A DNA stretch of 64,000 nucleotides from NCBI RefSeq assembly GCF_020833685.1, contig NZ_JACKZY010000001.1, positions 248,001-312,000 on the forward strand. The letters are read 5' to 3'. This stretch comes from Nitratireductor sp. B36 (GTDB lineage: Bacteria; Pseudomonadota; Alphaproteobacteria; Rhizobiales; Rhizobiaceae). The notes beneath the pieces are model-generated. The model saw only the letters and a program-made list of their open reading frames with translations. It searched no databases and had not been told where the DNA came from. A program made the position numbers and the translations under genes. Numbering within the stretch: the stretch's first letter is position 1; each line of letters opens with the position of its first letter. Below, piece by piece: positions 16,753 through 25,693 of the stretch.

Positions 16753-17163
16753 ATGCTCCGCCTTGCCCGTCCCACGCAGCCCCGCCAAAGGGAAAGCACC
16801 ATCGCCCTGATCAACATCGTCTTCCTGATGCTGATCTTCTTCCTCGTTGCCGGCACGCTGACCCCGCCACTCGACAATGATGTCAGTCTGATCTCCACCA
16901 TCGAGGCCAATCCGTCGGAACCGCCGAATGCGCTGTTCGTCACCGAAGAGGGCGAGATGCGCCTGCGCGGGTCGGCAACAGATGCGCAGGGCTTCATGCT
17001 CGCGCGTGCAGAGACCCTTGGTGAAGACGCTGCAAAGCAGCTCGAAATCAAGGTTGCAGCCGACCGTGACCTGCCGGCCGCCAAACTCGTTGATATCGTC
17101 GGTGCCCTCAAAGCCGCCGGTGCAAGCAAGATCAGCATCATCACGGAACGTGCGGCAGAATGA
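16753..17163 (+). CDS. ExbD-family transport protein, second copy
   Basis: 136 residues and the same architecture as the preceding ExbD, but the membrane segment reads TIALINIVFLMLIFFLVAG: the position of the proton-binding aspartate is asparagine here. It therefore may be a structural subunit that forms a mixed ExbD pair with the first copy rather than an equal proton carrier. Its stop overlaps the tonB start by four bases. The periplasmic part is normal. Confidence 0.88.
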   Translation: MLRLARPTQPRQRESTIALINIVFLMLIFFLVAGTLTPPLDNDVSLISTIEANPSEPPNALFVTEEGEMRLRGSATDAQGFMLARAETLGEDAAKQLEIKVAADRDLPAAKLVDIVGALKAAGASKISIITERAAE

Positions 17164-18065
17164 CCAGACGGGCGTTGAAATGGGCTGCGGCACTGGCCGT
17201 CTCGTTAAGCCTGCATGCTGGGGCTGCCGCCTATGTGATGCAGCGATCGACGCATGTGGAAATCGCCGGCGGCGGCACCACGGAGATTGCGATTGCTGGC
17301 AATGCCTTCGCCGACATGGCCGCCGCCGGTGAGACCACCGAGGAAGTCCTGCCGGAAACGCACCCGGAGACAGAGCCGGTTCAGCCCGAAAAGGCAAGCG
17401 AGGTGGTTCCGGATGCGACGGTCGAAACCGTCGTCGACCAGGCATCACCCGAGGTCGTTGAAGCCGAGCAACCCGTTGTTGAAGCAACAGAGGTCGATGC
17501 GGCGGAAACTGTTGAACCGGTTGAGAACGCGCAGGTCGTTGCAGCTTTGTCGGAAGCACCGATCCCCACGCCACGCCCTGCCTACACACCGCCTCCGAAA
17601 CCAAAGGTCGAGAGGAAGCAGGCACCCAAAGCCAAAACGGCACCGCCCAAAAAGCGTAGCGCCGGCTCGAAGGGGCGCGACACTCAGGATGCGCGCCGCG
17701 GAACAGCGTCGGGAAAGCAGAACACTGGTAAGGCTTCCAAGGGACGACAGGTAGCGCGAGCTTCGCAGAGCGGCAATGCGCGTGTCTCCAACTATCCTGG
17801 AAAGGTGGTCTCGAAGCTGCGCCGTTCCCTGCGCTATCCCAGCGAGGCAAAACGCCAGCGACTGAAGGGTGAGGTGCGTGTGCGCTTCACCGTGGCGCAG
17901 AATGGCTCGGTGAGCGGCATTCGCATTGTCCGCAGTTCCGGCTCGAGCATCCTTGATCAGGCCGCCCTCGACACGGTGCGCCGCGCAGCTCCCTTCCCCC
18001 GGATACCGAATGAAGCGGGCCGCTCAAGCTGGGGCTTCACTGTGCCATTGGCGTTTCGCCGTTGA
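17160..18065 (+). CDS. tonB: TonB family energy-transducing protein
   Basis: 301 residues. The N-terminal membrane anchor contains SLSLHAGAA, matching the S-x3-H motif of TonB helices. A long acidic then proline/lysine-rich linker covers about 55-200. The C-terminal domain (about 215-301, YPSEAKRQRLKGEVRVRFTV to GFTVPLAFRR) is the fold that grips the TonB box of receptors. It ends the receptor operon, followed by a strong terminator. Confidence 0.92.
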   Translation: MTRRALKWAAALAVSLSLHAGAAAYVMQRSTHVEIAGGGTTEIAIAGNAFADMAAAGETTEEVLPETHPETEPVQPEKASEVVPDATVETVVDQASPEVVEAEQPVVEATEVDAAETVEPVENAQVVAALSEAPIPTPRPAYTPPPKPKVERKQAPKAKTAPPKKRSAGSKGRDTQDARRGTASGKQNTGKASKGRQVARASQSGNARVSNYPGKVVSKLRRSLRYPSEAKRQRLKGEVRVRFTVAQNGSVSGIRIVRSSGSSILDQAALDTVRRAAPFPRIPNEAGRSSWGFTVPLAFRR

Positions 18066-18076
18066 TCCCACAGGGG

Positions 18077-18108
18077 CCGCGCAGCCGCCGGGCTGCGCGG
18101 TGAGTTTT
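18077..18108 (+). terminator. intrinsic terminator after tonB
   Basis: CCGCGCAGCC and GGCTGCGCGG form a perfect 10 bp stem around the loop GCCG, followed by TGAGTTTT. It closes the receptor-exb-tonB operon and could also end putA transcription from the other side. Confidence 0.7.
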
Positions 18109-18112
18109 CAGC

Positions 18113-21100
18113 CTATACCGAAGCCAAAAGGCTCGCATTGCCACCGGCTGCCGTCGTGTCGACACAGATTGCGCGTTCGTGTGCATAGGCTGCCGGGTAG
18201 ATCGGTTCCACGATCAACGGGACAATCGCCCCTTCCCGCGCGGCGAGCGCCCGGCGCAGGGTCTTGAGCCATTCAGCGTCGCCATTGGCAGCCACCACAC
18301 CGACGGAAAGAACCGTCAGGTCTTCGGGAGAAATCGTGCCGTCAGCGGCCTCCAGCGGAAGCCCCTGCCCCAGCAGCGGCTTGAGAATGCGTCTTGCTTC
18401 CGGGTGCACAGCAAGCACTGTGTTTCCGGTCGACAGTGCCTGCACGACCTGCGCCAGCAGAACCTCTTCGTCTGCACCGAGACAGAGCGCGCGCCCTCGT
18501 GGCGTCAGCATCAGCGTGTTGGCCTCGCCGGTCGGCCCCGGCAGATCAAGCGGCCCCTGATCCAGTGCCGCAGCGGCCGCCATTGCCACCTGTGCCTTGC
18601 CGCGCAGCAACTTGCGCAGGACCGGCAACCTGTCCGCTCGTGCTGTCCATTTTCTGTCTATCGCCGGGAAGAGACGGTTCACAGTATCGGTGTCCAGCGT
18701 GGCCCCTGAGGGCTTTGCCTGTGCAATCTCCGCGCCGCGCCGGAAGCGACGCAGATAGTGCGGGCCACCGGCCTTGGGACCCGTTCCCGAAAGCCCCTCG
18801 CCGCCAAAGGGCTGCGAACCAACGACGGCGCCGATCTGATTTCGGTTCACATAGATATTTCCAGCATGCACACGGTCGATCACATGCTGGGCGCGTGCGT
18901 CAATGCGCGTGTGAAGCCCAAATGTCAGGCCATACCCCTTTGCGTTGACATCAGAAATAACCCTGTCGATGTCATCCGCTTCGAAGGTCGCCACATGCAG
19001 GATCGGCCCGAAGACTTCACGCTCCAGTTCCTGGATGCCCGACACTTTGAAGGCACAAGGAGCGACGAAGCGCCCGCCGGCCGGCACATCGAGCGCTGCA
19101 ATGAGACGCCCCTTGTCTGACATCAGTTGTGCATAAGAGTCGATCGTCTCGCAGGCTTCATCATCGATTACCGGGCCGACATCGGTCGAAACCTCCCACG
19201 GATCGCCGATGCTGAGCGCCTGCATGGCGCCCTTCAGCATCTCGAGGACCCTTTGTTCCACGTCCTTCTGGACATAAAGCATGCGCAGGGCCGAGCAGCG
19301 CTGACCGGCACTCTGGAAGGCGGAGGCGACTATGTCGCGCACTGCCTGCTCGGGCAGCGCGGTGGAATCGACGATCATCGCGTTAAGCCCGCCGGTCTCC
19401 GCGATCAGCATGGCCTCAGGACCAGCATTGTCAGCAAGCTGCCGCTCGATCAGCCGCGCAACCTCCGTCGAACCGGTGAAACATACGCCGGCAATGCGCG
19501 GATCTGCGGTCAGGGGGCCACCCACCGTCGGACCATCGCCGATGAGAAGTTGCAGCACCTCGGCCGGCACGCCCGCCTCATGCATCATTGCAACGGCGCG
19601 GGCCGCGATCAGTGATGTCTGTTCGGCCGGCTTGGCAATGACCGAATTGCCCGTCACGAGCGCCGCCGCGATCTGGCCGGTGAAGATGGCGAGCGGGAAA
19701 TTCCACGGCGAAATGCAGACGATAACACCACGAGCCTGCGTGTCTTTCTCCACCTGTGCCGCCTCGCGGGCGTAATAGCGCAGAAAATCCACCGCCTCCC
19801 GCACCTCCGCGATGCCGTCGGCAAGCGACTTCCCGGCCTCGCGCGTGGCGAGCGCAAAGAATTCCGCCGCATGCTTTTCGTACAAATCGGCCACATCACG
19901 CAAAATTCTACCGCGTTCAGAGACCGGCGTTTGTGCCCAGCCGGCCTGCGCCCGCAGTGCAACGGTCACCGCCTCGGTTGCCTGTTCCTGCGAGGCATCG
20001 CGCACCTTGCCCACAGTCTCGGAAAGCCGCGCCGGATTCGCCACTTTACGCGTTTTTCCCTCTCCCTTGGCAGGGGTGATGGAGCGCGCTTCCCATTGAT
20101 GCGGGGCCGCAAACGGCGCCCGAGCAGCATCAAGCTCGCGCATGGTCAAGGGGTCCGTGATATCCCAGCCTCTGGCGTTTTTTCTTGTCGGCCCGAAAAT
20201 TTCCGACGGGCGCTCGATGGCCGGATTGGCTGCACTTGCCGCCTCTTCCACGGAAGCAAACGGATCGGCGGCAATTTCTTCCGCGCTCACATCCTCATCC
20301 ACGATCTGGTGCACGAAAGAAGAATTCGCGCCGTTCTCCAGAAGCCGCCGCACCAGATAGGCAAGCAGATCCTGATGCGCGCCCACCGGCGCATAGATGC
20401 GGCAGCGCGTTCCTTCCCGTTTGCGCACGGTCTCGTGCAGCGCTTCGCCCATGCCGTGCAGGCGCTGAAATTCAAAAAGCGACTTGTCGGGCGCCATGGC
20501 CAGAATGGCTGCCGCCGTATGGGCGTTGTGCGTTGCAAATTGCGGGTAGATGCGATCCGTCATCCCAAGCAGTTTGCGTGCGCAGGCAATGTAGCTCACA
20601 TCCGTGTTGACCTTGCGGGTGAAGACGGGGAAACCCTCGAGCCCCATCACCTGGGCGCGCTTGATTTCCGTATCCCAGTAAGCACCCTTCACAAGGCGCA
20701 CCATGATGCGCCGGTCAAGTCGCTCTGCAAGCTCGTAGAGCCAATCGAGCACGAATGGCGCTCGGGGACCATATGCCTGCACCACCACACCGAACCCGTC
20801 CCAGCCAGCAAGCTCTTCATCCGCCAGAACCGCTTCGATCACGTCGAGCGAAAGGTCGAGGCGGTCCGCCTCCTCTGCGTCGATATTGAGGCCCATGCGC
20901 GCTTCGCGGGCTGCCAAAGCGAGGCTCTTCAGGCGCTCGATCATCACCGGGAGCATCTGCGCCTTCTGCGTTGCTTCATAGCGGGGATGAAGAGCGGAAA
21001 GCTTGACAGAAATGCCCGGATTCTCGCGAATGTCTTCCCGGTTTGAGTGGCGCTTCAGCGCCGCGATGGCATCCGAATAGGCCTTGTGGTAGCGCAGCGC

Positions 21101-21727
21101 GTCCGCTTCGGTGCGGGCTGCCTCGCCCAGCATGTCATAGGAATAGGTGTATCCCTTTTCCACCATGGAGCGGCCGCGTTTCATCGCTTCCTCGATGGTG
21201 CGGCCAAGCACGAACTGCTCGCCCATCTCACGCATGGCGCGCGATACGGCGGTGCGGATCACGGGTTCGCCCATGCGGCGCACCAGCCCGCGCAGGATCG
21301 CTTCCACACCATCGCCCTCGTCGTCCAGAACACGCCCCGTGAGCATCAGCGCCCAGGTGGATGCGTTGACGAAGATCGAAGCGGATTCGCCCGAATGTGC
21401 GGACCAGTCATGCGGCGCAATCTTGTCGCGGATCAAATCGTCCATCGTCTCTGCGTCCGGTACGCGCAGCAGCGCCTCGGCGAGGCACATCAGCGCCACG
21501 CCTTCCTGCGTCGAGAGACCGTATTCGGAGAGAAAGGCCTCCATCATGTGCATGTCGCTCGAGGCGCGCACCGCCCGCACCAATTCGGCTGCGTTGGCAG
21601 ATATCCGGCCTCTGTCTTCCCAAGTCAGATCTGCCAAAGCGACCAGCCGCTGCAGCGCCTCCGCTTCATCGACCAGGTAGTGAGCCCTGATTTCTTCCCG
21701 AAGGTTATGCGGCGCATTCTTCTGCAT
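18113..21727 (-). CDS. putA: bifunctional proline dehydrogenase / L-glutamate-gamma-semialdehyde dehydrogenase PutA
   Basis: 1204 residues. An N-terminal proline dehydrogenase barrel (roughly 130-450, with RLVKGAYWDTEIK and RMLPVMIERLKSL-type segments) oxidizes proline to pyrroline-5-carboxylate. The aldehyde dehydrogenase half (roughly 540-1000) carries the base in IAETGGLNAMI and the nucleophile cysteine in SAGQRCSALRM, giving glutamate. A C-terminal region of about 190 residues follows. There is no N-terminal ribbon-helix-helix, so it does not self-regulate; the divergent Lrp-type gene is the likely regulator. I chose 21727 because GAGGA precedes it; 21787 adds 20 residues without a ribosome site. 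Confidence 0.92.
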   Translation of the reverse strand: MQKNAPHNLREEIRAHYLVDEAEALQRLVALADLTWEDRGRISANAAELVRAVRASSDMHMMEAFLSEYGLSTQEGVALMCLAEALLRVPDAETMDDLIRDKIAPHDWSAHSGESASIFVNASTWALMLTGRVLDDEGDGVEAILRGLVRRMGEPVIRTAVSRAMREMGEQFVLGRTIEEAMKRGRSMVEKGYTYSYDMLGEAARTEADALRYHKAYSDAIAALKRHSNREDIRENPGISVKLSALHPRYEATQKAQMLPVMIERLKSLALAAREARMGLNIDAEEADRLDLSLDVIEAVLADEELAGWDGFGVVVQAYGPRAPFVLDWLYELAERLDRRIMVRLVKGAYWDTEIKRAQVMGLEGFPVFTRKVNTDVSYIACARKLLGMTDRIYPQFATHNAHTAAAILAMAPDKSLFEFQRLHGMGEALHETVRKREGTRCRIYAPVGAHQDLLAYLVRRLLENGANSSFVHQIVDEDVSAEEIAADPFASVEEAASAANPAIERPSEIFGPTRKNARGWDITDPLTMRELDAARAPFAAPHQWEARSITPAKGEGKTRKVANPARLSETVGKVRDASQEQATEAVTVALRAQAGWAQTPVSERGRILRDVADLYEKHAAEFFALATREAGKSLADGIAEVREAVDFLRYYAREAAQVEKDTQARGVIVCISPWNFPLAIFTGQIAAALVTGNSVIAKPAEQTSLIAARAVAMMHEAGVPAEVLQLLIGDGPTVGGPLTADPRIAGVCFTGSTEVARLIERQLADNAGPEAMLIAETGGLNAMIVDSTALPEQAVRDIVASAFQSAGQRCSALRMLYVQKDVEQRVLEMLKGAMQALSIGDPWEVSTDVGPVIDDEACETIDSYAQLMSDKGRLIAALDVPAGGRFVAPCAFKVSGIQELEREVFGPILHVATFEADDIDRVISDVNAKGYGLTFGLHTRIDARAQHVIDRVHAGNIYVNRNQIGAVVGSQPFGGEGLSGTGPKAGGPHYLRRFRRGAEIAQAKPSGATLDTDTVNRLFPAIDRKWTARADRLPVLRKLLRGKAQVAMAAAAALDQGPLDLPGPTGEANTLMLTPRGRALCLGADEEVLLAQVVQALSTGNTVLAVHPEARRILKPLLGQGLPLEAADGTISPEDLTVLSVGVVAANGDAEWLKTLRRALAAREGAIVPLIVEPIYPAAYAHERAICVDTTAAGGNASLLASV

Positions 21728-21886
21728 GATGTCCTCGATAGTGGATTGGTGCTCCCGGCGCTCCTGCCGCCGCAGCGAAGCCATCATAACATAGGGAATC
21801 TGGCCGCTCGACCTAATGTCTTGCTCATTTCAGATCAATTGGACTATCTTTTTGCAAATTTTGATGTCCAGAGAGCCACATTCTAT

Positions 21887-22339
21887 ATGACAACAGAACG
21901 CGTTGACCGCATCGATCGAAACATTCTCGATGCCCTGACCAAGGACGGCCGGCTCTCGATCTCCGAGCTCGCGCGCCGGGTGGGGCTCTCCAAAACACCG
22001 GTTCAGGCGCGGCTGCGCCGTCTGGAAAAGGAGGGCTATATTCGTGGGTACTCGGCGATTATCGATCGCGCGCGCATCGGCGAAGGCCATATTGCCTTTG
22101 TCCAGGTGGAGTTGGAGGACACCCGTTCATCAGCACTCGCTGCCTTCAACAAGGCGGTTCTTGCCGTACCTGAGATCGAGCAGTGTCATATGACGGCGGC
22201 CGGCTTCGACTATCTGCTCAAGGTGCGGACGCGCGATATTTCGAGCTATCGCAAGGTGCTGGGCGAGCGCATCTCCGCCCTGCCCCACGTCGCCCGCACC
22301 TCGACCTTCGTGACCATGGAAACGGTCAAGGATCGCTAG
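21887..22339 (+). CDS. putR: Lrp/AsnC-family activator of proline catabolism (PutR type)
   Basis: 150-residue Lrp-family regulator, divergent from putA, the classical arrangement of PutR in alphaproteobacteria, where it activates putA in the presence of proline. The DNA-binding helix-turn-helix is ISELARRVGLSK followed by TPVQARLRRLEKEGYIRGY (about 23-55), and the C-terminal RAM domain follows. The ribosome site is weak (GAGAG about 12 bases upstream). Its last 14 bp overlap the end of the convergent peroxidase gene. Confidence 0.87.
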   Translation: MTTERVDRIDRNILDALTKDGRLSISELARRVGLSKTPVQARLRRLEKEGYIRGYSAIIDRARIGEGHIAFVQVELEDTRSSALAAFNKAVLAVPEIEQCHMTAAGFDYLLKVRTRDISSYRKVLGERISALPHVARTSTFVTMETVKDR

Positions 22340-23552
22340 CGGGCGTCGCGTCCAGTGTATTGAGGAAGGCAATCAGCGCCTGCCGCCCGCGGTCCGTGAA
22401 CACCACGCCGCGAATTTCGCTCTGCCCCGAGGCCGCGGCGGGTGCGCTGCTGTAGTGGTCGATCACCGCCTCGAGCGTAGCGATCTGCCCGGCATGCATA
22501 TAGGGCGGTCGGCCTGCCACACCACGCAGCGAGGGTGTCTTGTACGCGCGCTCCATCGCGGCCGCGTCGCGTTTCATGAAACGCAGAGCATCGCACGCAT
22601 CCGGCCCCGCGTCGCTGTAGCGCCCCAGACAGTTGAACGGGTCGGCTTGCACTGCGGCGATGCCCACCGCCCGACCCAGATCCTCCGGCAACCCTGCGAC
22701 AGGCGGGACACCCGTATTGTGAAAGTGGTCGTCCGTGAAACGCGGGCCGTTGTGGCATTCAAGACAATTTGCCTTGCCGATGAAGAGCCGCAGCCCCTCA
22801 AGCTCCAGATCGCTGAAGGCTGCGTCCCCTGTCGGCTCCTTCCCCGCCGCAATGGCCCTCGCAAAACGGTCAAAGCGGGTTTCGGTGGGTATCAGTGTGC
22901 GTTCGAAGGCCTCAATCGCCTTGCCGATATTGGCAAACACCCGGTTGACCGGTTCCTGTTCCTCCAGCTCCATTGCAGACCACTGCGCGCGCTCGGTCTC
23001 CGAACCAAACGGGCTGGCGTTTTCCGGAATTTCAGAGATATCGGGAAGCGCCCCGAATATTTCCGAATACGTATCCGCATAGGTTTCCGCCACATAACGG
23101 GCATAGGCGGCGCGGTTGCCAGCGTGTTCGCGCTGGTCCTCCAGGGGGGTGAGCGCCTGCGCCCAGAGGCTGTCGCGCCTGCCGTCCCAGAATTGCCAGA
23201 TATTCCACGCAGCCCCCGCCAGAGGCATGGTGCGCCGGTCGGTTTCATCCGCTCCCAAACCACGCGGACGGGCATCCTGAAACTGCTGATCGGGAACATG
23301 ACATGTGGCACACGAGATGTTTCCAGTCCCGCTGAGCCCTTCATCGAAAAAGAGCAGTCGGCCGAAGTCTGCAGCCTGCGGGTCGTCCGCATACCGATTT
23401 CCTGGTGAAGGCGGAAGAGGCCCCAGCGCATCGATGGAAAGAGACGCGATCTTTGCCCTCTCGTCCTCGCTCAGTGCACCGGAATCACAGGCGGACAACG
23501 CAAGAAAACCGCACAGCGCGCCGATTGCAGCATGGCCGCGCGCCGTCCTCAT
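22326..23552 (-). CDS. di-heme cytochrome c peroxidase/MauG-family lipoprotein
   Basis: 408 residues with two heme-c motifs, CATCH (81-85) and CLECH (263-267), in the pattern of bacterial di-heme peroxidases. AWNIWQFWDGRRDSLW recalls MauG-type members. The N-terminus MRTARG to LSAC with cysteine 22 is a lipobox, so it is probably anchored in the periplasmic face of a membrane. The ATG lies one base after the stop of the YtkA-like gene, so the two are translationally coupled. Substrate could be hydrogen peroxide or a protein to be modified; nothing nearby decides. Confidence 0.85.
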   Translation of the reverse strand: MRTARGHAAIGALCGFLALSACDSGALSEDERAKIASLSIDALGPLPPSPGNRYADDPQAADFGRLLFFDEGLSGTGNISCATCHVPDQQFQDARPRGLGADETDRRTMPLAGAAWNIWQFWDGRRDSLWAQALTPLEDQREHAGNRAAYARYVAETYADTYSEIFGALPDISEIPENASPFGSETERAQWSAMELEEQEPVNRVFANIGKAIEAFERTLIPTETRFDRFARAIAAGKEPTGDAAFSDLELEGLRLFIGKANCLECHNGPRFTDDHFHNTGVPPVAGLPEDLGRAVGIAAVQADPFNCLGRYSDAGPDACDALRFMKRDAAAMERAYKTPSLRGVAGRPPYMHAGQIATLEAVIDHYSSAPAAASGQSEIRGVVFTDRGRQALIAFLNTLDATPASDP

Positions 23553-23553
23553 A

Positions 23554-24009
23554 TCACAGATCCAGATTGAAGACCGCCTCATCGAGCCCCGGATCGGCCG
23601 AGATCCCGATGCGGATTTCCCAGTGCCCGCCCATGTTGAAGCGTAGTCCTTCCACCCGGTACTGCCCATCTCCCAGATTTTCCGCCATCTGCGGTTCGGT
23701 CGGCAGGCCGTGGCCATGGGCCGGCATACCGCCGTCGATGGACAGGGAGGCGTCGGTGACCGGCGTGCCGTCAGGCGTGGTGATCGTCACCACCCAATCA
23801 TGGGTTTCATTGAGGGGGATGGGCTGTGCTTCCGTCTCGAACATGACCTGATAAATGCCATCCCTGCTCACTGTGTTATAGGCCACATCGATTTCGGGGG
23901 CAGGAGGTGTGAAGAGTCTGTAAGCCGCATAAATCGCGACAACCGCCATTAAAAGCCCGGCACTCGCAAGCACGAAGCGCCTCGATCCGGTTTTATGTTG
24001 AAGCGGCAT
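23554..24009 (-). CDS. YtkA/FixH-like membrane-anchored periplasmic protein
   Basis: 151 residues: one N-terminal membrane helix (about 12-30) and a periplasmic immunoglobulin-like YtkA/FixH domain with ETHDWVVTITTPDGTPVTDA and a His/Met-rich MPAHGHGLPTEPQM segment that may bind metal. The start at 24009 is preceded by GGAGGG; a longer reading from 24036 is less likely. It precedes the di-heme peroxidase gene and may help assemble or present metal or heme to it. That role is inferred only from pairing. Confidence 0.75.
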   Translation of the reverse strand: MPLQHKTGSRRFVLASAGLLMAVVAIYAAYRLFTPPAPEIDVAYNTVSRDGIYQVMFETEAQPIPLNETHDWVVTITTPDGTPVTDASLSIDGGMPAHGHGLPTEPQMAENLGDGQYRVEGLRFNMGGHWEIRIGISADPGLDEAVFNLDL

Positions 24010-24099
24010 CTGGTCCCTCCGACTCGTCAAGTGCACTACTTAACCCGCAGCCACCTACCCGTGCCATAGGGACTCTGTCGCACTCCGAAAAAGCCAAGA

Positions 24100-24127
24100 A
24101 AAAACCGGCACGTCCATGCCGGTTTTT
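24100..24127. terminator. bidirectional intrinsic terminator between gabD and the YtkA-like gene
   Basis: AAAAACCGGCA and TGCCGGTTTTT form a perfect 11 bp stem around the loop CGTCCA. The A- and T-tracts on each side allow termination on either strand; it would end the minus-strand gabD transcript. Confidence 0.75.
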
Positions 24128-24165
24128 CATTTCGGACTTCGTAAAGGACTATAGGTCCAAAAAGG

Positions 24166-25623
24166 TTATAAACCCAATCCGCCGATGCAGACATATTTTG
24201 TATCGAGATAATCTTCGATGCCCTGGTGTCCGCCTTCCTTGCCGAGGCCCGATTCCTTGAGACCACCAAACGGCGCTTCGACCGTGGTGATAATGCCCTC
24301 GTTTACCCCGACCAAGCCGTATTTCAACCCTTCCATAACGCGGAAGGCCCGTCCCAGATCGCCGGTGTAGAAATAACAGGCAAGGCCGAACACGGTGTCA
24401 TTGGCGAGTTTGACGGCCTCTTCTTCCGTCTCAAACCGGAACACCGGCGCCACGGGGCCGAAAATCTCCTCCTTCATGAAGCGCATGTCCGGCGTGGCAT
24501 TGGAGATGACAGTCGGCTGAAAGAAAGTACCTCCCAGCGCATGGCGCGACCCGCCGGCAGCCAGCTTGCCACCCTTGCTCGTGGCGTCGGCGATCAGCTC
24601 TTCAACCTTCTCGACCGCCTTCTCATCGATCAACGGGCCCTGCTGGGTTCCTTCCTCGAGGCCGGGCCCCACTTTGAGCCTCTCGGCGGCGGCCGAAAGT
24701 TTTTCGACAAACGCCTCATAGACACCCGCCTGCACGAAGAACCGGTTTGTGCAGACGCAGGTCTGGCCGGAATTGCGGTACTTAGCTGCAATCGCCCCTT
24801 CGACAGCGCGGTCGATATCCGCGTCGTCGAAAACGAGGAAAGGTGCGTTTCCGCCCAGTTCCATGGACACTTTCTTCACCGTGCCCGCAGTCTTTTCGAT
24901 CAGCGTCTTTCCCACCTCGGTGGAGCCGGTAAACGTGATCTTGCGTACAAGCGGGTTCTGGCAAAGTTCATCGCCGATTTCGGATGCCGCGCCGGTGACG
25001 ATGTTCACCACACCTTTTGGAAACCCCACCTCTTCGCACAACACACCCCAGGCGAGCCCGGAATACGGGGTCTGCGAAGCCGGTTTGGCCACTGCAGTGC
25101 AGCCGGAGGCAAGCGCCGGGCCGAGTTTGCGCGCCAGCATGGAGGAGGGAAAGTTCCACGGTGTGATCGCACCGATGACGCCGACCGGTTCCTTGGTCAC
25201 CAGGATGCGCCGGTCGGCCCAGGGCGAAGGCACCACGTCGCCATAGACCCGGCGTCCTTCTTCAGCATACCAGAGGATATAGGCAGCCGACATCCCGACC
25301 TCGCCCTTCGCCTCGGCAAACGACTTGCCCTGCTCCATGACCAGAAGTTCGGCGAGTGCGTCCTGATTGTCCATGATCGCGTCATGCAGCTTGCGCAGAA
25401 GCTTGGCACGATGGTCGGCGGAAGTCTTTTTCCACGAATGAAAAGCGGCTTCGGCGGCCTCGATGGCGCGGCGGGTTTCGGCCGTGCCTGCCTTTGGCAC
25501 AGTGCCGATCGTCTGGCCGCTGGCCGGATTGACCACATCGATGGTTTGCCCTGAATCCGCGTTGACCCAGGCTCCATCTATGAAATTCGCCTGGCGCATG
25601 AAATGGCTGGTCTTCTGAAGCAT
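24166..25623 (-). CDS. gabD: NAD(P)-dependent succinate-semialdehyde dehydrogenase (GabD type)
   Basis: 485 residues, typical of GabD. The cofactor lysine K180 (TAVAKPASQTP), base E255 (MELGGNAPF) and nucleophile C289 (NSGQTCVCTNRFF) are all present. The reaction is oxidation of succinate semialdehyde to succinate in GABA breakdown; glutarate semialdehyde is an alternative substrate. AGGAGAAGACGCAG precedes the ATG. It is transcribed alone, with an AEC-type carrier gene upstream on the same strand after 70 bp, and ends at a strong terminator. Confidence 0.88.
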   Translation of the reverse strand: MLQKTSHFMRQANFIDGAWVNADSGQTIDVVNPASGQTIGTVPKAGTAETRRAIEAAEAAFHSWKKTSADHRAKLLRKLHDAIMDNQDALAELLVMEQGKSFAEAKGEVGMSAAYILWYAEEGRRVYGDVVPSPWADRRILVTKEPVGVIGAITPWNFPSSMLARKLGPALASGCTAVAKPASQTPYSGLAWGVLCEEVGFPKGVVNIVTGAASEIGDELCQNPLVRKITFTGSTEVGKTLIEKTAGTVKKVSMELGGNAPFLVFDDADIDRAVEGAIAAKYRNSGQTCVCTNRFFVQAGVYEAFVEKLSAAAERLKVGPGLEEGTQQGPLIDEKAVEKVEELIADATSKGGKLAAGGSRHALGGTFFQPTVISNATPDMRFMKEEIFGPVAPVFRFETEEEAVKLANDTVFGLACYFYTGDLGRAFRVMEGLKYGLVGVNEGIITTVEAPFGGLKESGLGKEGGHQGIEDYLDTKYVCIGGLGL

Positions 25624-25693
25624 CTGCGTCTTCTCCTGTATGTTCGCGGCACCGTAGCGCCCGCCGGATCTCGTCGCTAAGGGCTACCCGGCC

